Part shown: positions 23,821-34,452 of the stretch, one piece after another | How positions within the stretch are numbered: the stretch's first letter is position 1 | Layout of the letters: each line of letters opens with the position of its first letter | Source of the DNA: Plasmodium relictum | Taxonomy: Eukaryota; Apicomplexa; Aconoidasida; Haemosporida; Plasmodiidae | DNA: 64,000 nt | Reading direction: 5' to 3' | Assembly (NCBI RefSeq): GCF_900005765.1 | Contig: NC_041685.1 | Location: forward strand, 930,001 to 994,000 | The notes under the pieces: generated by a model | What the model was told of the DNA's origin: nothing | Seen by the model: the letters and a program-made list of their open reading frames with translations, nothing else | Database searches by the model: none | Position numbers and translations under genes: made by a program

Positions 23821-24744
23821 TTAAGAGAAATATATAGGAGGGTATTTTTTAACAAATTCGTTTGAATTACTTTCAATAATAGATGGTCCAAAGCATTTAA
23901 AATTAAAAATGGAATTTTCATCAATTTCCATTATACTGGCTAAGTTTCCACAACGGTAGCAATAATTGGGAGCTGACCATACAGTCACCAATCTTCTATT
24001 AAACCACCATTTATATCCTTCCATAACCAATTGGTGAGCTCTAGCTATTATCTCAATATTATTAACATGACAGAATTTCTGAACAATATCAGGCCCAAAC
24101 AAATATCCTGCTCCTCTTGGGCTTTTATCCCATCCATTTTTATCTGATGGATCTGACCACATAATATCACATAACGACCCACTTCTTGGAATTTCTTGAA
24201 ATCTTTGTATTTTCTTTAATTCATCAATCTTATCAAAATATGGTGATAATCCACCATGTATACAAAAATAATTATTTTCAATTAATGCACCAATTGACAA
24301 ATAATCAAAAACTTCAGTGCAATATTTCCATACGTTAATTGATCCGTATTTTTTTATGCATTCATCATAAAAACCATAAACTTCAGTAATTTGTCTACTT
24401 TCATGATTTCCTCTTATTAGAGTTATTTGATCAGGATACCTTAATTTTAATGCTAGCAATAGTAAAAATGTTTCAATACTATATTTTCCCCTATCTACAT
24501 AATCTCCTAAGAATATATAGTTAACTTCTGGCAACTCATTACCTATATTAAATAATTCTTTCAAATCGTGAAATTGTCCATGTATATCCCCACATATAAT
24601 TACTGGTAAATCTACATATCTGATATTTTCTTCTTTTACTAATAAAGCTTTTGCTTCGTTACATAAAATTTTCACTTCTTTTTCTCCTAACAACTGGCAC
24701 TTCTTTAAAATTTCTATTTGCTTTTCTAAATCTTTAGTGTTCAT
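23821..24744 (-). CDS. PPP-family Ser/Thr phosphatase, PP4 catalytic subunit-like
   Basis: Intronless, 307 residues, full family length. Metal-binding and catalytic motifs are all present: GDIHG at 52-56, GDYVDRG at 80-86, GNHE at 112-115, then [18 protein letters not shown] and [12 protein letters not shown]. The opening [20 protein letters not shown] and the LDRQIE-like layout are closest to PP4, then PP6 and PP2A. PP4 dephosphorylates phospho-Ser/Thr in DNA repair, centrosome and spliceosome contexts in other eukaryotes; regulatory subunits give specificity. The carboxy end reads PPIYFS, whereas PP2A/PP4/PP6 normally end YFL with a methylated Leu. Paralogue assignment between PP4 and PP6 rests on eye alignment. 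Location beside COX5B agrees with P. falciparum. Confidence 0.92.
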   Translation of the reverse strand: MNTKDLEKQIEILKKCQLLGEKEVKILCNEAKALLVKEENIRYVDLPVIICGDIHGQFHDLKELFNIGNELPEVNYIFLGDYVDRGKYSIETFLLLLALKLRYPDQITLIRGNHESRQITEVYGFYDECIKKYGSINVWKYCTEVFDYLSIGALIENNYFCIHGGLSPYFDKIDELKKIQRFQEIPRSGSLCDIMWSDPSDKNGWDKSPRGAGYLFGPDIVQKFCHVNNIEIIARAHQLVMEGYKWWFNRRLVTVWSAPNYCYRCGNLASIMEIDENSIFNFKCFGPSIIESNSNEFVKKYPPIYFS

Positions 24745-26155
24745 TATTTCCCTTTTTTAAAAAGGGAATAATATATATTGTAAATGAAGTAGAGGAAAAA
24801 GAGAGTTTTCTTTTAATTTATTTTTTAATAATAATGAAAAGCTATAATAAATGAAACACTTATATTAATACTAAATGGATTATAACAGTCTGTATTTATA
24901 TATTTATACACATGTATATATAATTTTTTTTTTTTTTGTCTAAATATAAAAATCTACGAAACGAAGAAGGAAATATATTCCTCACATATTATCCTAATTA
25001 TATAAAAAAAATTATAACTATTACATGTCACAATATAATAAGGAAATGAAATAATTAAATAATATTTATTTTCACATATTTTAAAAATACTCTTTTAAAT
25101 TTAAAGCAATTGGAATTTTAATTCGTTTCATACAAAAAAAAAAAAAAAGAAAAAATGAAATAAAATAAAAAAAAATGAAATAGGATAAAAGAAAAAAATA
25201 AATTAACGAATATATATCACTGATAGAAAATAACTTAATATGCCATAATAAATTTTAATATGTAATATAAAAAAATTATAAAACGAAAAAAATATTTTTA
25301 CTCTCCTGTTTTGTTGATTAAATTAATGAATCTTTCTTCTGATACTTAAATAAATGGAATTTTTATATCCTGTGAAATTCCGTTTTAATAATTTTTAGTT
25401 ACAAAAGAAAAAAAAAACTTGAATTGTGCGCACTGAAATTTATAAAAATCACTGAAATTATAAGAAAAGGAAAAAGTATTTTTTATTTAATAACATTATT
25501 TCAGCATTACACATATAAAAAAAGAAAATTTTGTTTCTGTTAAACTCCTAATTTTTTTCATTTTTTTCTACTCATATTTGGAAGATGAAATGATGAATAT
25601 TGAACTGTAATAGATATATACATTTATGTTATTAAGTGATTATCAATAATAAGCTTTTACATATATTTTAAAAATTTACTTTATTAAATTGTTCAATTAA
25701 TTTTACTTTAAATAAAAATAAATTACAAGTACTAAAGAAATTTTATTTAAATAAAAATATTTTCACAATTCAACGAATTATTTTTTTTTTTTTTTCTGTT
25801 TGCTCAATTTGTTAAATATAAATTATAAAATTTTTTTTTCTTTTTTCTTTTTTCTTTTTTCTTTTTTTATATTGCTGTTTATTTTTTCTTTCCAAAAAAA
25901 ATTTTATTAGAAAATTAAAAATACATAAAAATAATAACTTTTTTATTTTGAATCATTTAAAAATAAACTTCAAAATATGACATATAAACATATTTTATTA
26001 TATCTTTAAAATATCTTAATTTTTTATGCAATAATACTCGAGATATTTATTTATAAATTATATTTCTTTTTTTGTTAAGAAATAGAAAAATTCGCTTAAT
26101 GTACATATGAATTTTTAAATTTTTTTTTTAAACTTTATAGTTCTTTTTAAATAAA
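24745..26155. promoter_or_regulatory. Divergent intergenic region (PP4 / COX5B promoters)
   Basis: About 1.4 kb between divergent start codons. It contains GTGCGCAC at 25426-25433, directly followed by two copies of CACTGAAATT(T)ATAA at 25431-25445 and 25450-25463, and long C/T runs such as CTTTTTTCTTTTTTC near 25840-25870. These are the only non-A/T structures seen. Confidence 0.5.
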
Positions 26156-27173
26156 ATGATCTGGGGTAGAATAGTAAAAAACATCTCATGTAAAGTTGAA
26201 AATATAGGAAAGAGAAGCATTTCAAATTATTGTGATAAAATAAAGTATAATAAATTATATAGAAATGATATTGTATGTTTAAGAAATATACAAAAACGAA
26301 CTTATTTGCATTTTGCTCGTACATTACCAGAAGACTATGAACTTCCTTTAGATACTTTTCCAGAAAATATAAGTGAAATATTAAAAAAGGATAAGAAATC
26401 TCTTGATTTTATTCAAAGTTACTGGTATTGGAAAATAAGAAGTGAAACTAATTTACTTAATTATGAGAAGTTAATTAAAAAATCATATAAGCAATTAGCT
26501 GTCGATATGGGAATGCAGGTTAAAAATATATATTAATCTGCTATTATATATATATAAAATATATTAGATTCATGATATTTTATTATACATAATAAATTTA
26601 TTTATATTCATATCCTTAATGTTTTTATCATCTTATAATCATTAAAAAAAAATGTAAATATATATATTATACTAAATTAAAAAAAATAATTATTTAACTC
26701 AGATTGCAAACCCAGATAATGAGCATATGCTAGCATTACTAGAGTTTTACGAATACTTAAAATCTTCTCCTTTCGTTGGCCCATTTGGTACTATTGAAAA
26801 TCCAGTTATAATCCCGAGTGTTCATACAGAAAGAGTAGTCTGCTGTACAGGGGGTACAGGGGAAAATGAGCACGTTCCTTTATTTTTTCGTTGTAGAGAA
26901 GGATTTTTATATAGATGTGGAGAATGCGATCAAATATTTATGCATGTACGTGTATTATATTCATTAAGTGATGGAAACGATCCATTTCCAAATGATCCCG
27001 ACGTAGATGATGTTTTTGATTTAAATTTAATTGAAGAAAATATGAAATTATATAATGATGATCAATATGTTCGTTGGCCTACTGGAAATGTTACATATAG
27101 ACAAATGTTTCTTGAAGGAAAATGGGGAAATGAAAAACCAAATAATATTTCTAACTTAAGTTTAAATAAATAA
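26156..27173 (+). CDS. COX5B: Cytochrome c oxidase subunit 5B-like, two exons
   Basis: Exon 1 is 26156-26518 and exon 2 is 26703-27173, phase 0, giving 277 residues. The amino end [20 protein letters not shown] is basic and amphipathic, as for a mitochondrial presequence. The carboxy part holds the zinc site region: [18 protein letters not shown] then [15 protein letters not shown], matching the COX5B zinc ribbon. The subunit packs on the matrix face of complex IV and is nuclear-encoded. It is about twice the length of the animal subunit, with an added central helical segment (residues 60-125) and a tail of about 65 residues, as in other apicomplexans. Divergent from the PP4 gene, as in P. 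falciparum. Confidence 0.9.
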
Positions 27174-27750
27174 AGAAAATATATTTCTACTAGAACATTA
27201 TTACATTCATGAGTTTATATATATTGTTTTTTCTTTTTTTCTTTTTTTTTTTTTTGTAAAATATATGAGCTTGAGATAAAACAATTTATGTGAAAAAAAT
27301 AACACAGTTAACTATTTGTTAATAAAAAATCCATTAAAAAATATAATAAATATATATAAACTTAAAATTTTATTTTTACATATTACTATTATTTTACTTT
27401 AAATAATAATCTCATTTTATTTTCAGGCATAACGTTCTGAATTTGTCAAATTTTAACACAAGATATTCGCATTAATTTATATTCATTTTTTATATGTATT
27501 TGTTCGTTAAAGTTAAAAAAAAAAATTAAATAAAATATAAATAAATTAATAATAGTAAATATAATTAACTTTTATAAAAATATCAAAATATTTAATTAAA
27601 AAATAGTTCACAACAATGTACATTTATACAAATCTTTATATTACATATAAAATCGATATGTAAATATATATATATTATCTATTTTAATAATTTTAAAAAA
27701 TGAAAAAATATTAGAGATAGCATTAAAGTTGGCATGCATCTAAATATTTC
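27174..27750. other. Convergent intergenic region
   Basis: Between the ends of COX5B and PSD. It holds a T-run near 27235-27255 and a GCATGC at 27732-27737 just beyond the PSD stop codon. No gene-like frame. Confidence 0.55.
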
Positions 27751-28815
27751 TTAACTTCTATATCTAATAAATCTATCTGTTGATTCTACTGTATTATTGA
27801 TTCCTCCTATTCTTTGACCAACAGAAATATTTTGATTATGTTTGATATTCCATAAAAAATCACTTTTATTTTCAAATATTAAAACAATAGATGATCCCAT
27901 TTTAAATTCTCCTAATTCATCTCCAATTTCCAAATTTTTATAGTTATCATATATCTTTGTGTCAATGTCTCCACCCATATAGCTTAACTGTGTTCTTAAA
28001 TTATTAGTTAGCAAATCATTATCATTTACAATTTTAATATTTCCAACATTATATGCACTAACAGCTGCATAATAAACATTTCCTCCCTTCCATTCTCCTG
28101 CTAATATAACTCGTTCATTTATATCAAATAAATTATTAATAAATTTGAACATTCCCTTAAAAACAGGAAACAATTCTCCTGATATATGTCTTCTTATTTT
28201 ATATTTAAAATTAAATGGGGCATGGAAATGATGATACTGCCTCGGACTTAAATAAAAAATGACATAATAAAATTTAGTAGAATCATCATTATATTTTTTT
28301 TGAAAATTAGATCCTAAAAACTTTTTTATATTAAATTTTAATCCCTTAATATTTTCAAGATAATCTGTTTTTAATTCTCCAAAATCAACAATTTCACTAT
28401 CACAAGGACTAGCAATTGAATAATCACTAATATCCTCAATTGGTCTTGTTTCTTCTCTTATATATCTCGAAAAAAAATCGGCAATAGATCTATATGATTC
28501 AATAGGATATTTTATTTCATCTCTATTTATATGCATATATTTTATTAAAGAATTATAAACCAGCAAACGATAGGAAGAGGGAATTTCAATATTCAAAATT
28601 TTCCCGGTAATTCTACTTCGCGTTCTTCCGAATAATAAACGTGACCAAAACAACTTACTACTTTGTTTAACATTTATTTTATCGTCATATATTGATAATA
28701 CTTCATGATATTTATATTGAAACATAATAATAAAGGATAATAGAGTTACACCTGTAATTATATATTTTTTTTTACACAAACTAAAGGTGTTTATATCATT
28801 TCTTTTTTTTTTCAT
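27751..28815 (-). CDS. PSD: Phosphatidylserine decarboxylase proenzyme
   Basis: Single exon, 354 residues. It converts phosphatidylserine to phosphatidylethanolamine, a main membrane-building step in the parasite. A membrane anchor lies at about 17-34. The catalytic residues fall at D139 (SPCD), H195/H198 (YHHFH) and S308 in the self-cleavage motif M-G-S-S (306-309). The proenzyme should cut itself between G307 and S308 to form alpha and beta chains with a pyruvoyl cofactor. The numbering D139/H198/S308 equals that reported for P. knowlesi PSD, in which the motif is VGSS. In P. falciparum the enzyme is found in the endomembrane system. Start codon confirmed by the anchor and by a stop-rich upstream region containing a (TA)n tract. 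Confidence 0.97.
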   Translation of the reverse strand: MKKKRNDINTFSLCKKKYIITGVTLLSFIIMFQYKYHEVLSIYDDKINVKQSSKLFWSRLLFGRTRSRITGKILNIEIPSSYRLLVYNSLIKYMHINRDEIKYPIESYRSIADFFSRYIREETRPIEDISDYSIASPCDSEIVDFGELKTDYLENIKGLKFNIKKFLGSNFQKKYNDDSTKFYYVIFYLSPRQYHHFHAPFNFKYKIRRHISGELFPVFKGMFKFINNLFDINERVILAGEWKGGNVYYAAVSAYNVGNIKIVNDNDLLTNNLRTQLSYMGGDIDTKIYDNYKNLEIGDELGEFKMGSSIVLIFENKSDFLWNIKHNQNISVGQRIGGINNTVESTDRFIRYRS

Positions 28816-28851
28816 TTTTTCTACTTGAAAATAAAAAATGAGAACATAAAT

Positions 28852-28924
<73 letters not shown>

Positions 28925-30454
28925 TAATATGAACAATCATATTTTGTATATTCCTTTATATTATGAAAAAATTTACTATCAAAACACCTATACCACAATA
29001 TATAATCACTTCTATAATATTATACAACTGTATTTTATATATTTATAATATATAATAATTCTTATTTAAAATTCTTTTAAAAAACTTCATAAATATTTTG
29101 AACAATATCTTTTGAATATACTACATTACATTTCTTATATTTTTACATATTTTTTATAAAATATGACTTTATTATTATTTACTTATTTTTAATGACTTTT
29201 AAAATATTTAATTTTTATTTTAATTTTCATATATGCTATTCACTTTTTTTTTTTTTTCTTAATAATATTGCACAAATTAATTACTTCATAAATCACTTAC
29301 GGGGGTATAATGTTTTTAATGAATATCATACAATTTTCATTTTACAAAATTAGATAAAACAAAATATTCTATGCATGTATCTTAAAACTTGCCAGAACTT
29401 ATCTTTACACAAATATAAATGTATAATGCCAAAGCATTTGTAAATAAAAAAAAGAGATAAAATAAATATATCCCACACAAAAGTGTTAATAAATAAAATT
29501 AAAAAGACAATAAATATCCTTAAAATATTAAAAAAAAAGTTAACTTTTATATATATAATAAAACATATGTACACTATTTTAACTGGCAATATTTTAAAAT
29601 TCCAGAAAAAAAAAAAAAAATTGTAAATAAAAAAAATATAAGTAAAAAATAAAAATAATTATGAAAAAAATAGAGATGAAATGAAAGTTGAATTAAGTTC
29701 AAACAAAAAGTATAAATTAAAAGATAAATATAAATATATGAAATGAATTAAAATAATACAAAATAAAACAAAACGAAAAAAGAAAATGTTAGCGATGTAA
29801 TAAAATAAAATAGAATAAATATTTTAAAAAATTAAGACGGTAAATAAATATAATATTTAAAAATTAAAAAAAAATAAAAAATAAAAGAGTATATATATAT
29901 TTTCTTAAAAAAATGCTTGATATTAGAATTATTAAAACACTTCAAATATTTTAAAAAACACTGAATAGAGAATTTTAATGAATTTACGTTAATTTTCTAT
30001 AATTATAAAACTTTTAATAAAAATAATATAAAATTTATATTAAACTAAAAAATATATATATATAATTTAATCAACACCATTTTTTGCTTTTTATGATTTC
30101 TAAGTGCAATAAGTAAAAAAATATGAGTTTAGCATATTTTTATATTAAAAAAAAAAAATATATTTATAAGAAAAAAAGAATTAAATGCCTGCAAAATTAA
30201 ACGTAAAATTTTAATAAAAATAAATATTAAATTGAATAATAATTTTCTTAAAAAAAAATAAAATGTATGAAAATTTCTGTAATTAAGAAAAGAACTGAAC
30301 AATTTTTATAGGAATATAGCAAAACATTTTATATTATTTTTTTTTTAGTAGTACTAATGAAAAAATTATACATTTAGTTAATTTTTTTTATATATCTATA
30401 AAATATAAATATATACATATATATAAGAAAATAATAAAAATCACTATTAGTAAA
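28816..30454. promoter_or_regulatory. Divergent intergenic region (PSD / COX6B promoters)
   Basis: About 1.6 kb between divergent start codons. It contains a (TA)n tract at 28855-28921 and CGGGGG at 29300-29305, one of very few G-runs in non-coding sequence here. The open frame antisense to 29350-29589 is hydrophobic, has no ATG near its start and is not accepted as a gene. Confidence 0.5.
28855..28921. repeat. (TA)n microsatellite, about 33 units
   Basis: Uninterrupted AT dinucleotides beginning 40 bp upstream of the PSD start codon. Likely length-polymorphic and within the PSD 5' leader or core promoter. Confidence 0.95.
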
Positions 30455-31211
30455 ATGAGTGAATCTAATTATTTAAGTCATAAATTTATAAAGAATTATG
30501 ATGAACTAACTTCTCAGAATCCTCATGCAAGTGTGAGTTTACAAATAAGTATTTTTGTTTTTGTTACAAAAAGAAATATCCCACATATTATATATTTATA
30601 TATACTATAGATTCAAATCATTTTTTTTTTTTTATAATTATTTAATCAAATTTGCTATGAATTAAAATTAAAATATGTTAATTTACATTTTTCTTTCTTT
30701 CAGGATCCTCGCTTTTTACAAATAAATCAATATAACCATTGTGCTTATAGATATACATTATTCTGCAGATGCGCAAAAGAATTGGGTGATGACCATCCTC
30801 GTTGCAAGTAATTCCTTCAAATATAGAAATCAATACAAATATTTGAATTTATATATATATAAATACTCGTTTATCTTAATTATAACATTCTTTTTTTTTT
30901 TTTTATAGATTTCAATATTACCGTGCACAGATTGCTTGCACTGCCGAACAACTTGAAGAATGGGATGATCAAAGACAAAGAGGTAATAAAAAAAAAAAAA
31001 AGATATAAAATTTTTTTTTTATATTTCAATTCATATTAAGAGCTTATGTAAATATGTCTTACCACAATTAAGACTAATATTATTATTATTATTATTATTA
31101 AACTTATCTATATTACTATTTTATTTTAATTTAATTTTTTCTTCTTTTGTCTTAGGAACATGTGTTATGGATACATTACCTGATAGATTGACTGCTCACT
31201 TAAGACAATAA
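30455..31211 (+). CDS. COX6B: Cytochrome c oxidase subunit 6B, four exons
   Basis: Exons are 30455-30532, 30704-30807, 30909-30982 and 31156-31211, giving 103 residues; all junctions follow GT-AG and keep frame. The product has C39-x9-C49 and C60-x10-C71, the CX9C/CX10C pair that distinguishes COX6B from other twin CX9C proteins. The closing WDDQRQRGTC equals the COX6B WDEQR..G. block. COX6B sits on the intermembrane-space face of complex IV and joins the two monomers in animals. There is no presequence, as expected for Mia40-dependent import. Its own frame is too broken up by introns to show as a long open frame. The third intron holds a (TAT)n run at 31079-31100. Confidence 0.93.
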
Positions 31212-31670
31212 AAAAAATTTTTTTTTTTACATTTCAGAAAATTTTATGAGAATTAAAAAAAAAAAGAAACAAAATGTAAATATAATCGTAATGTTTTGTT
31301 TGTTTTTATACAATTTTATCCAATTAAAAGATTTATATTACATTTTTTTTTTTTTTTTATATTAACTAATGCTTACATAATATATATCATTGTATAATTT
31401 ATACTTTTCAGAAATAAATTATATTGATGCATTATTATTTTACTTTTTCTTTCTTTTTTTGTATTAAAACTTTTTCTTTTTTCTTAGACAATTTCAATAT
31501 TAATATATAATCTATAAAATATAATATTCTTATAAATTTTTTATGTTTTTAATTTGATGCTACATAAAAAAAAAAAGAATAATACAATATAATAAAATAA
31601 TGAAAAGATAAACTAAAAAAAAAAAATAATAATAATAATAATAAAAATAAAATACTTTTTTCTTTTTTTA
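31212..31670. other. Convergent intergenic region
   Basis: Between the ends of COX6B and the enkurin-domain gene. It holds T-runs, A-runs and an (ATA)n run near 31625-31645; no other structure. Confidence 0.55.
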
Positions 31671-32786
31671 TTAAAAGTTTTTATCTACAAGAACATAGGG
31701 ATTGCTAAATAGTTCAATGGACTCTTTTATTTCTTTTAATTTTTTTCCAAGTTCTATTTTTTTAATTTTATCTTTGTTATTTTTATATTCTTCATTAACT
31801 TCTTTTAATTGTGAATGTAACTCCTTTAAAACGTAACTTCTCTCATCGTTTTTTAAAACTCTATATCCTTTAGGTATATCAGCAGATTCATCAATGACAT
31901 CTTTTTTTTTTTTTAATATATAATTAGGTAGCTTCCCATAATTTTTATGTAATTTCTCTTTTCTCATTTTTTCATCTTTTACATCGTTTTCTTTTTTTTT
32001 AAATTTATCTATTATACTTTTTTCTTTTTTTACTATTTCATCTTCTCTTTTTTCATTTTCCTCCACCTCTTCCTCATATTCCACTTCTTCTTCATCTCCT
32101 CCCATTTCTATTTCTTCTTCCTCTTGATCCTCTTCTATTTCTTCATGTTCTTTATCATCTCCTTCATATTCATATTCGTATTCTTCTTCAGCTTCTACTT
32201 CATCCCCTTCATATTCTTCTTCATTACTTCCTTCTTCATACTCTTCAACTTCTTCATATTCCTCAGCTTCTTCATATTCTTCGGCTTCTTCATATTCTTT
32301 TCCCTCTTGTTCTTCCAGCTTATCTTTATTTATTTCTCCTTCTATTTCTTTTTTGTCTTCTTTTTTAGTGCTTTCCTTTTTTTCATTTTCATCTTCATAT
32401 TCACCTCTTCTTAAAGTTTTTGCTACTTTCGAAGTGATTTTTTCAAATTTTTTCATCTTAAAAGGTTTTTTATTTTTTATTTCCTCTTTTTTTTCTAATA
32501 ACTTTTTTTGAAGATTTATTTTCTCTTGAATTTTTAAACGGTTTTCTTTCATATAATTTTTTTCATTTTTACCTTTTGTTTGAGGTAATGATTTATTTAT
32601 ATTTTTTAATTGATTAACAAAACTAATAGATGATGATTGTTTTTGTGCTATTATTTTTCTGAGAATATTATTTTGGGAGCTTATCACTTTAGTTGCCATA
32701 TACAATTCTTTTTCTTCTTTCAACTTTTTTTTTTCTCTCTTTTCTAATACTCTTCTTACATTTTGACTTAGATTATCTTTATTCAT
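31671..32786 (-). CDS. Enkurin-domain protein with Glu/Tyr repeats
   Basis: Single exon, 371 residues. The carboxy end carries the enkurin domain: LHKNYGKLPNYILKKK, then IPKGYRVLKNDERSYVLKEL (from about residue 303) and LKEIKESIELFSNPYVLV. Enkurin binds calmodulin in mammals and is a microtubule inner protein of ciliary doublets. In Plasmodium the only axoneme is in the male gamete, so a flagellar role in sexual stages is the natural inference. The middle (about 165-255) is a very acidic Glu/Tyr/Asp region with repeated EEYEEA hexapeptides, coded by 18-bp repeats at about 32231-32300. The amino end NVRRVLEKREKKKLKEEKE is a charged helix. The calmodulin-binding IQ motif is not obvious. Confidence 0.82.
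   Translation of the reverse strand: MNKDNLSQNVRRVLEKREKKKLKEEKELYMATKVISSQNNILRKIIAQKQSSSISFVNQLKNINKSLPQTKGKNEKNYMKENRLKIQEKINLQKKLLEKKEEIKNKKPFKMKKFEKITSKVAKTLRRGEYEDENEKKESTKKEDKKEIEGEINKDKLEEQEGKEYEEAEEYEEAEEYEEVEEYEEGSNEEEYEGDEVEAEEEYEYEYEGDDKEHEEIEEDQEEEEIEMGGDEEEVEYEEEVEENEKREDEIVKKEKSIIDKFKKKENDVKDEKMRKEKLHKNYGKLPNYILKKKKDVIDESADIPKGYRVLKNDERSYVLKELHSQLKEVNEEYKNNKDKIKKIELGKKLKEIKESIELFSNPYVLVDKNF
32231..32300 (-). repeat. 18-bp coding tandem repeat (EEYEEA)
   Basis: About four imperfect 18-bp units inside the enkurin-domain gene, each coding EEYEEA or a variant (EEYEEV, EEYEEG). Likely to vary in copy number between strains. Confidence 0.75.
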
Positions 32787-33270
32787 CTAATTAAAAAAAA
32801 TATATAAATGAAAATGAAAGTCAAGAAGTAAGATAAAAAAGAATCATGAATGAGAAAAGTAAAAGGAAAATAGGAAATTATATTCAAAGAAAAAACATGT
32901 TTTACATTTTCTTTTTTTTAAATACATAAAAAAAAAATTTTCTTTAATAGCTATAAATAATTTAACCTTTAAATTGAATTATTTAAATTTATGATAATTA
33001 TTTTTTTTTTTATAAAAAAAAGACCCTAAAAAATATTATTTTCTCATATTTTTTTTTAAGATAAATATTAGAAGGATACCATACATCAAAAGCAAAAAGA
33101 AAAAGCAATTTTTAAAAATAAATTCTAGAAATATAAAAATTTTTAATTGATAATAAAAAAAAAAAAAAAAAGAAAAGAAAAATGGTAAAAGGACAATTTT
33201 GTAAAATGAAATTACACTTATTTTTCTAATTTTATAAAGTAAAAATATATTCAACAGTCTAATATTAAAA

Positions 33271-33314
<44 letters not shown>

Positions 33315-33888
33315 TTTATAGAATTGAATATTTACATATTTTTTAACATAAAAGGTAATACTATTTTTTATAAAAGAATTTTATTAGTATTATATATATT
33401 ATTTATTTACTATATTTCTAATTTTCTCTTTTTTTTTTTATTACAGTGCTCTATAATCAGCTGAGAAATAAGTAAATATATAGACAGAAGTTTAAAAAAA
33501 AAAAAACTTTAAAAATATTATTAAAATTATTATTTATTTTATAATTTAAAAATTTTCTATAAAAATCTTAAGTAATACTATTGCTTCTATCACTTGAATT
33601 ATATATTTTTGTACTTTAAATATTATTAGGAATAAATATTTTCTATTTGTTTCTTTTTCTAGCTTAAAAAAAAAAAATAAAATAAATATCATGTACTTAT
33701 AAAATCTTAATTTTAATTATACTAATCGTTAGATTTATATAAAGTATTTTTCTTATTAGAATTTTTTTTTTTTTATAGAAAATGTTTAATATTATTCAAT
33801 ACATTTTACTCTATGAAAATGCTTAACATTACTGAAGTTATTTTTCTTTTATAAATTTTTTTTTTTTCAGAAAGTTTTTTTTTTAAAT
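32787..33888. promoter_or_regulatory. Divergent intergenic region with possible leader exons
   Basis: Lies between the enkurin gene and the small gene at 33889. It contains a (TA)n tract at 33272-33310 and three T-rich-AG acceptor-like sites: ATTACAG ending at 33446, TTTATAG ending at about 33778 and TTTTCAG ending at 33870. Short non-A/T segments follow two of them, which could be non-coding leader exons of the small gene. Confidence 0.4.
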
Positions 33889-34122
33889 ATGGGAAGTAAA
33901 GAAGCTTTATTTTATAATAGCGTAGTTGATCCTTATGTAGTTAATTACATTTGGTTATACGGTAAAGGTGAAATATCAAAAGAAAATAATAATGAAAATA
34001 AAATTCATTTAAATAATGAGAAAAATAAAAACAATATAAAAGATAAAAGTTATTTAAACGATAAAATTAATCAAATTAATAATTTAAATAATAACGAAAA
34101 AAGAGAAGATTCAATAAATTAA
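33889..34122 (+). CDS. Small hypothetical protein
   Basis: A 77-residue frame starting MGSKEALFYNSVVDPYVVNY. The first 30 residues have a mixed, gene-like composition; the rest is Asn/Lys low complexity. The frame is also open upstream to an acceptor-like TTTTTTCAG at 33870, so this may be the last exon of a larger spliced gene whose earlier exons I could not fix. No domain, signal or membrane segment is recognised. The second residue is Gly, but position 6 is not Ser/Thr, so N-myristoylation is doubtful. Confidence 0.5.
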   Translation: MGSKEALFYNSVVDPYVVNYIWLYGKGEISKENNNENKIHLNNEKNKNNIKDKSYLNDKINQINNLNNNEKREDSIN

Positions 34123-34452
34123 AACAGAAATATTCCTTTTAATTTTCTTTTTCTCTTTCTATATATTTATTTATTTTTATTTTATTTTTTTTTTTATTCT
34201 CTACATAAAAATTTAAAGTTTAGAATGTAAAAAATATATATCGCAGGTAATATATAATATAAAAAAACTGTTTCATCAATATTTCATAAATTTACATAAA
34301 AAGACAAGATAATTTTATTTGATACAAAAAGGGAATTAATAAAGTAACTATATATAAAAAAAAAAAAATAAAATAAAATAACAAAAATAAAAAAAAATTA
34401 TAGTAACTTATAGAAGTTAAAACAAAAATTATATTTTTTATACAATTTATTT
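34123..34452. other. Convergent intergenic region
   Basis: Between the small gene and the SAC3/GANP-like gene. Only A/T runs are seen. Confidence 0.55.

Noticed and set aside
29350-29589. 79-codon hydrophobic antisense frame
   Set aside because: No ATG near its start, membrane-like only because of T-rich codons, and it lies in a divergent promoter.
32124-32414. Phe/Ile-rich frame opposite the enkurin gene
   Set aside because: Shadow of the Glu/Tyr-rich coding repeat; the real strand is set by the enkurin domain.
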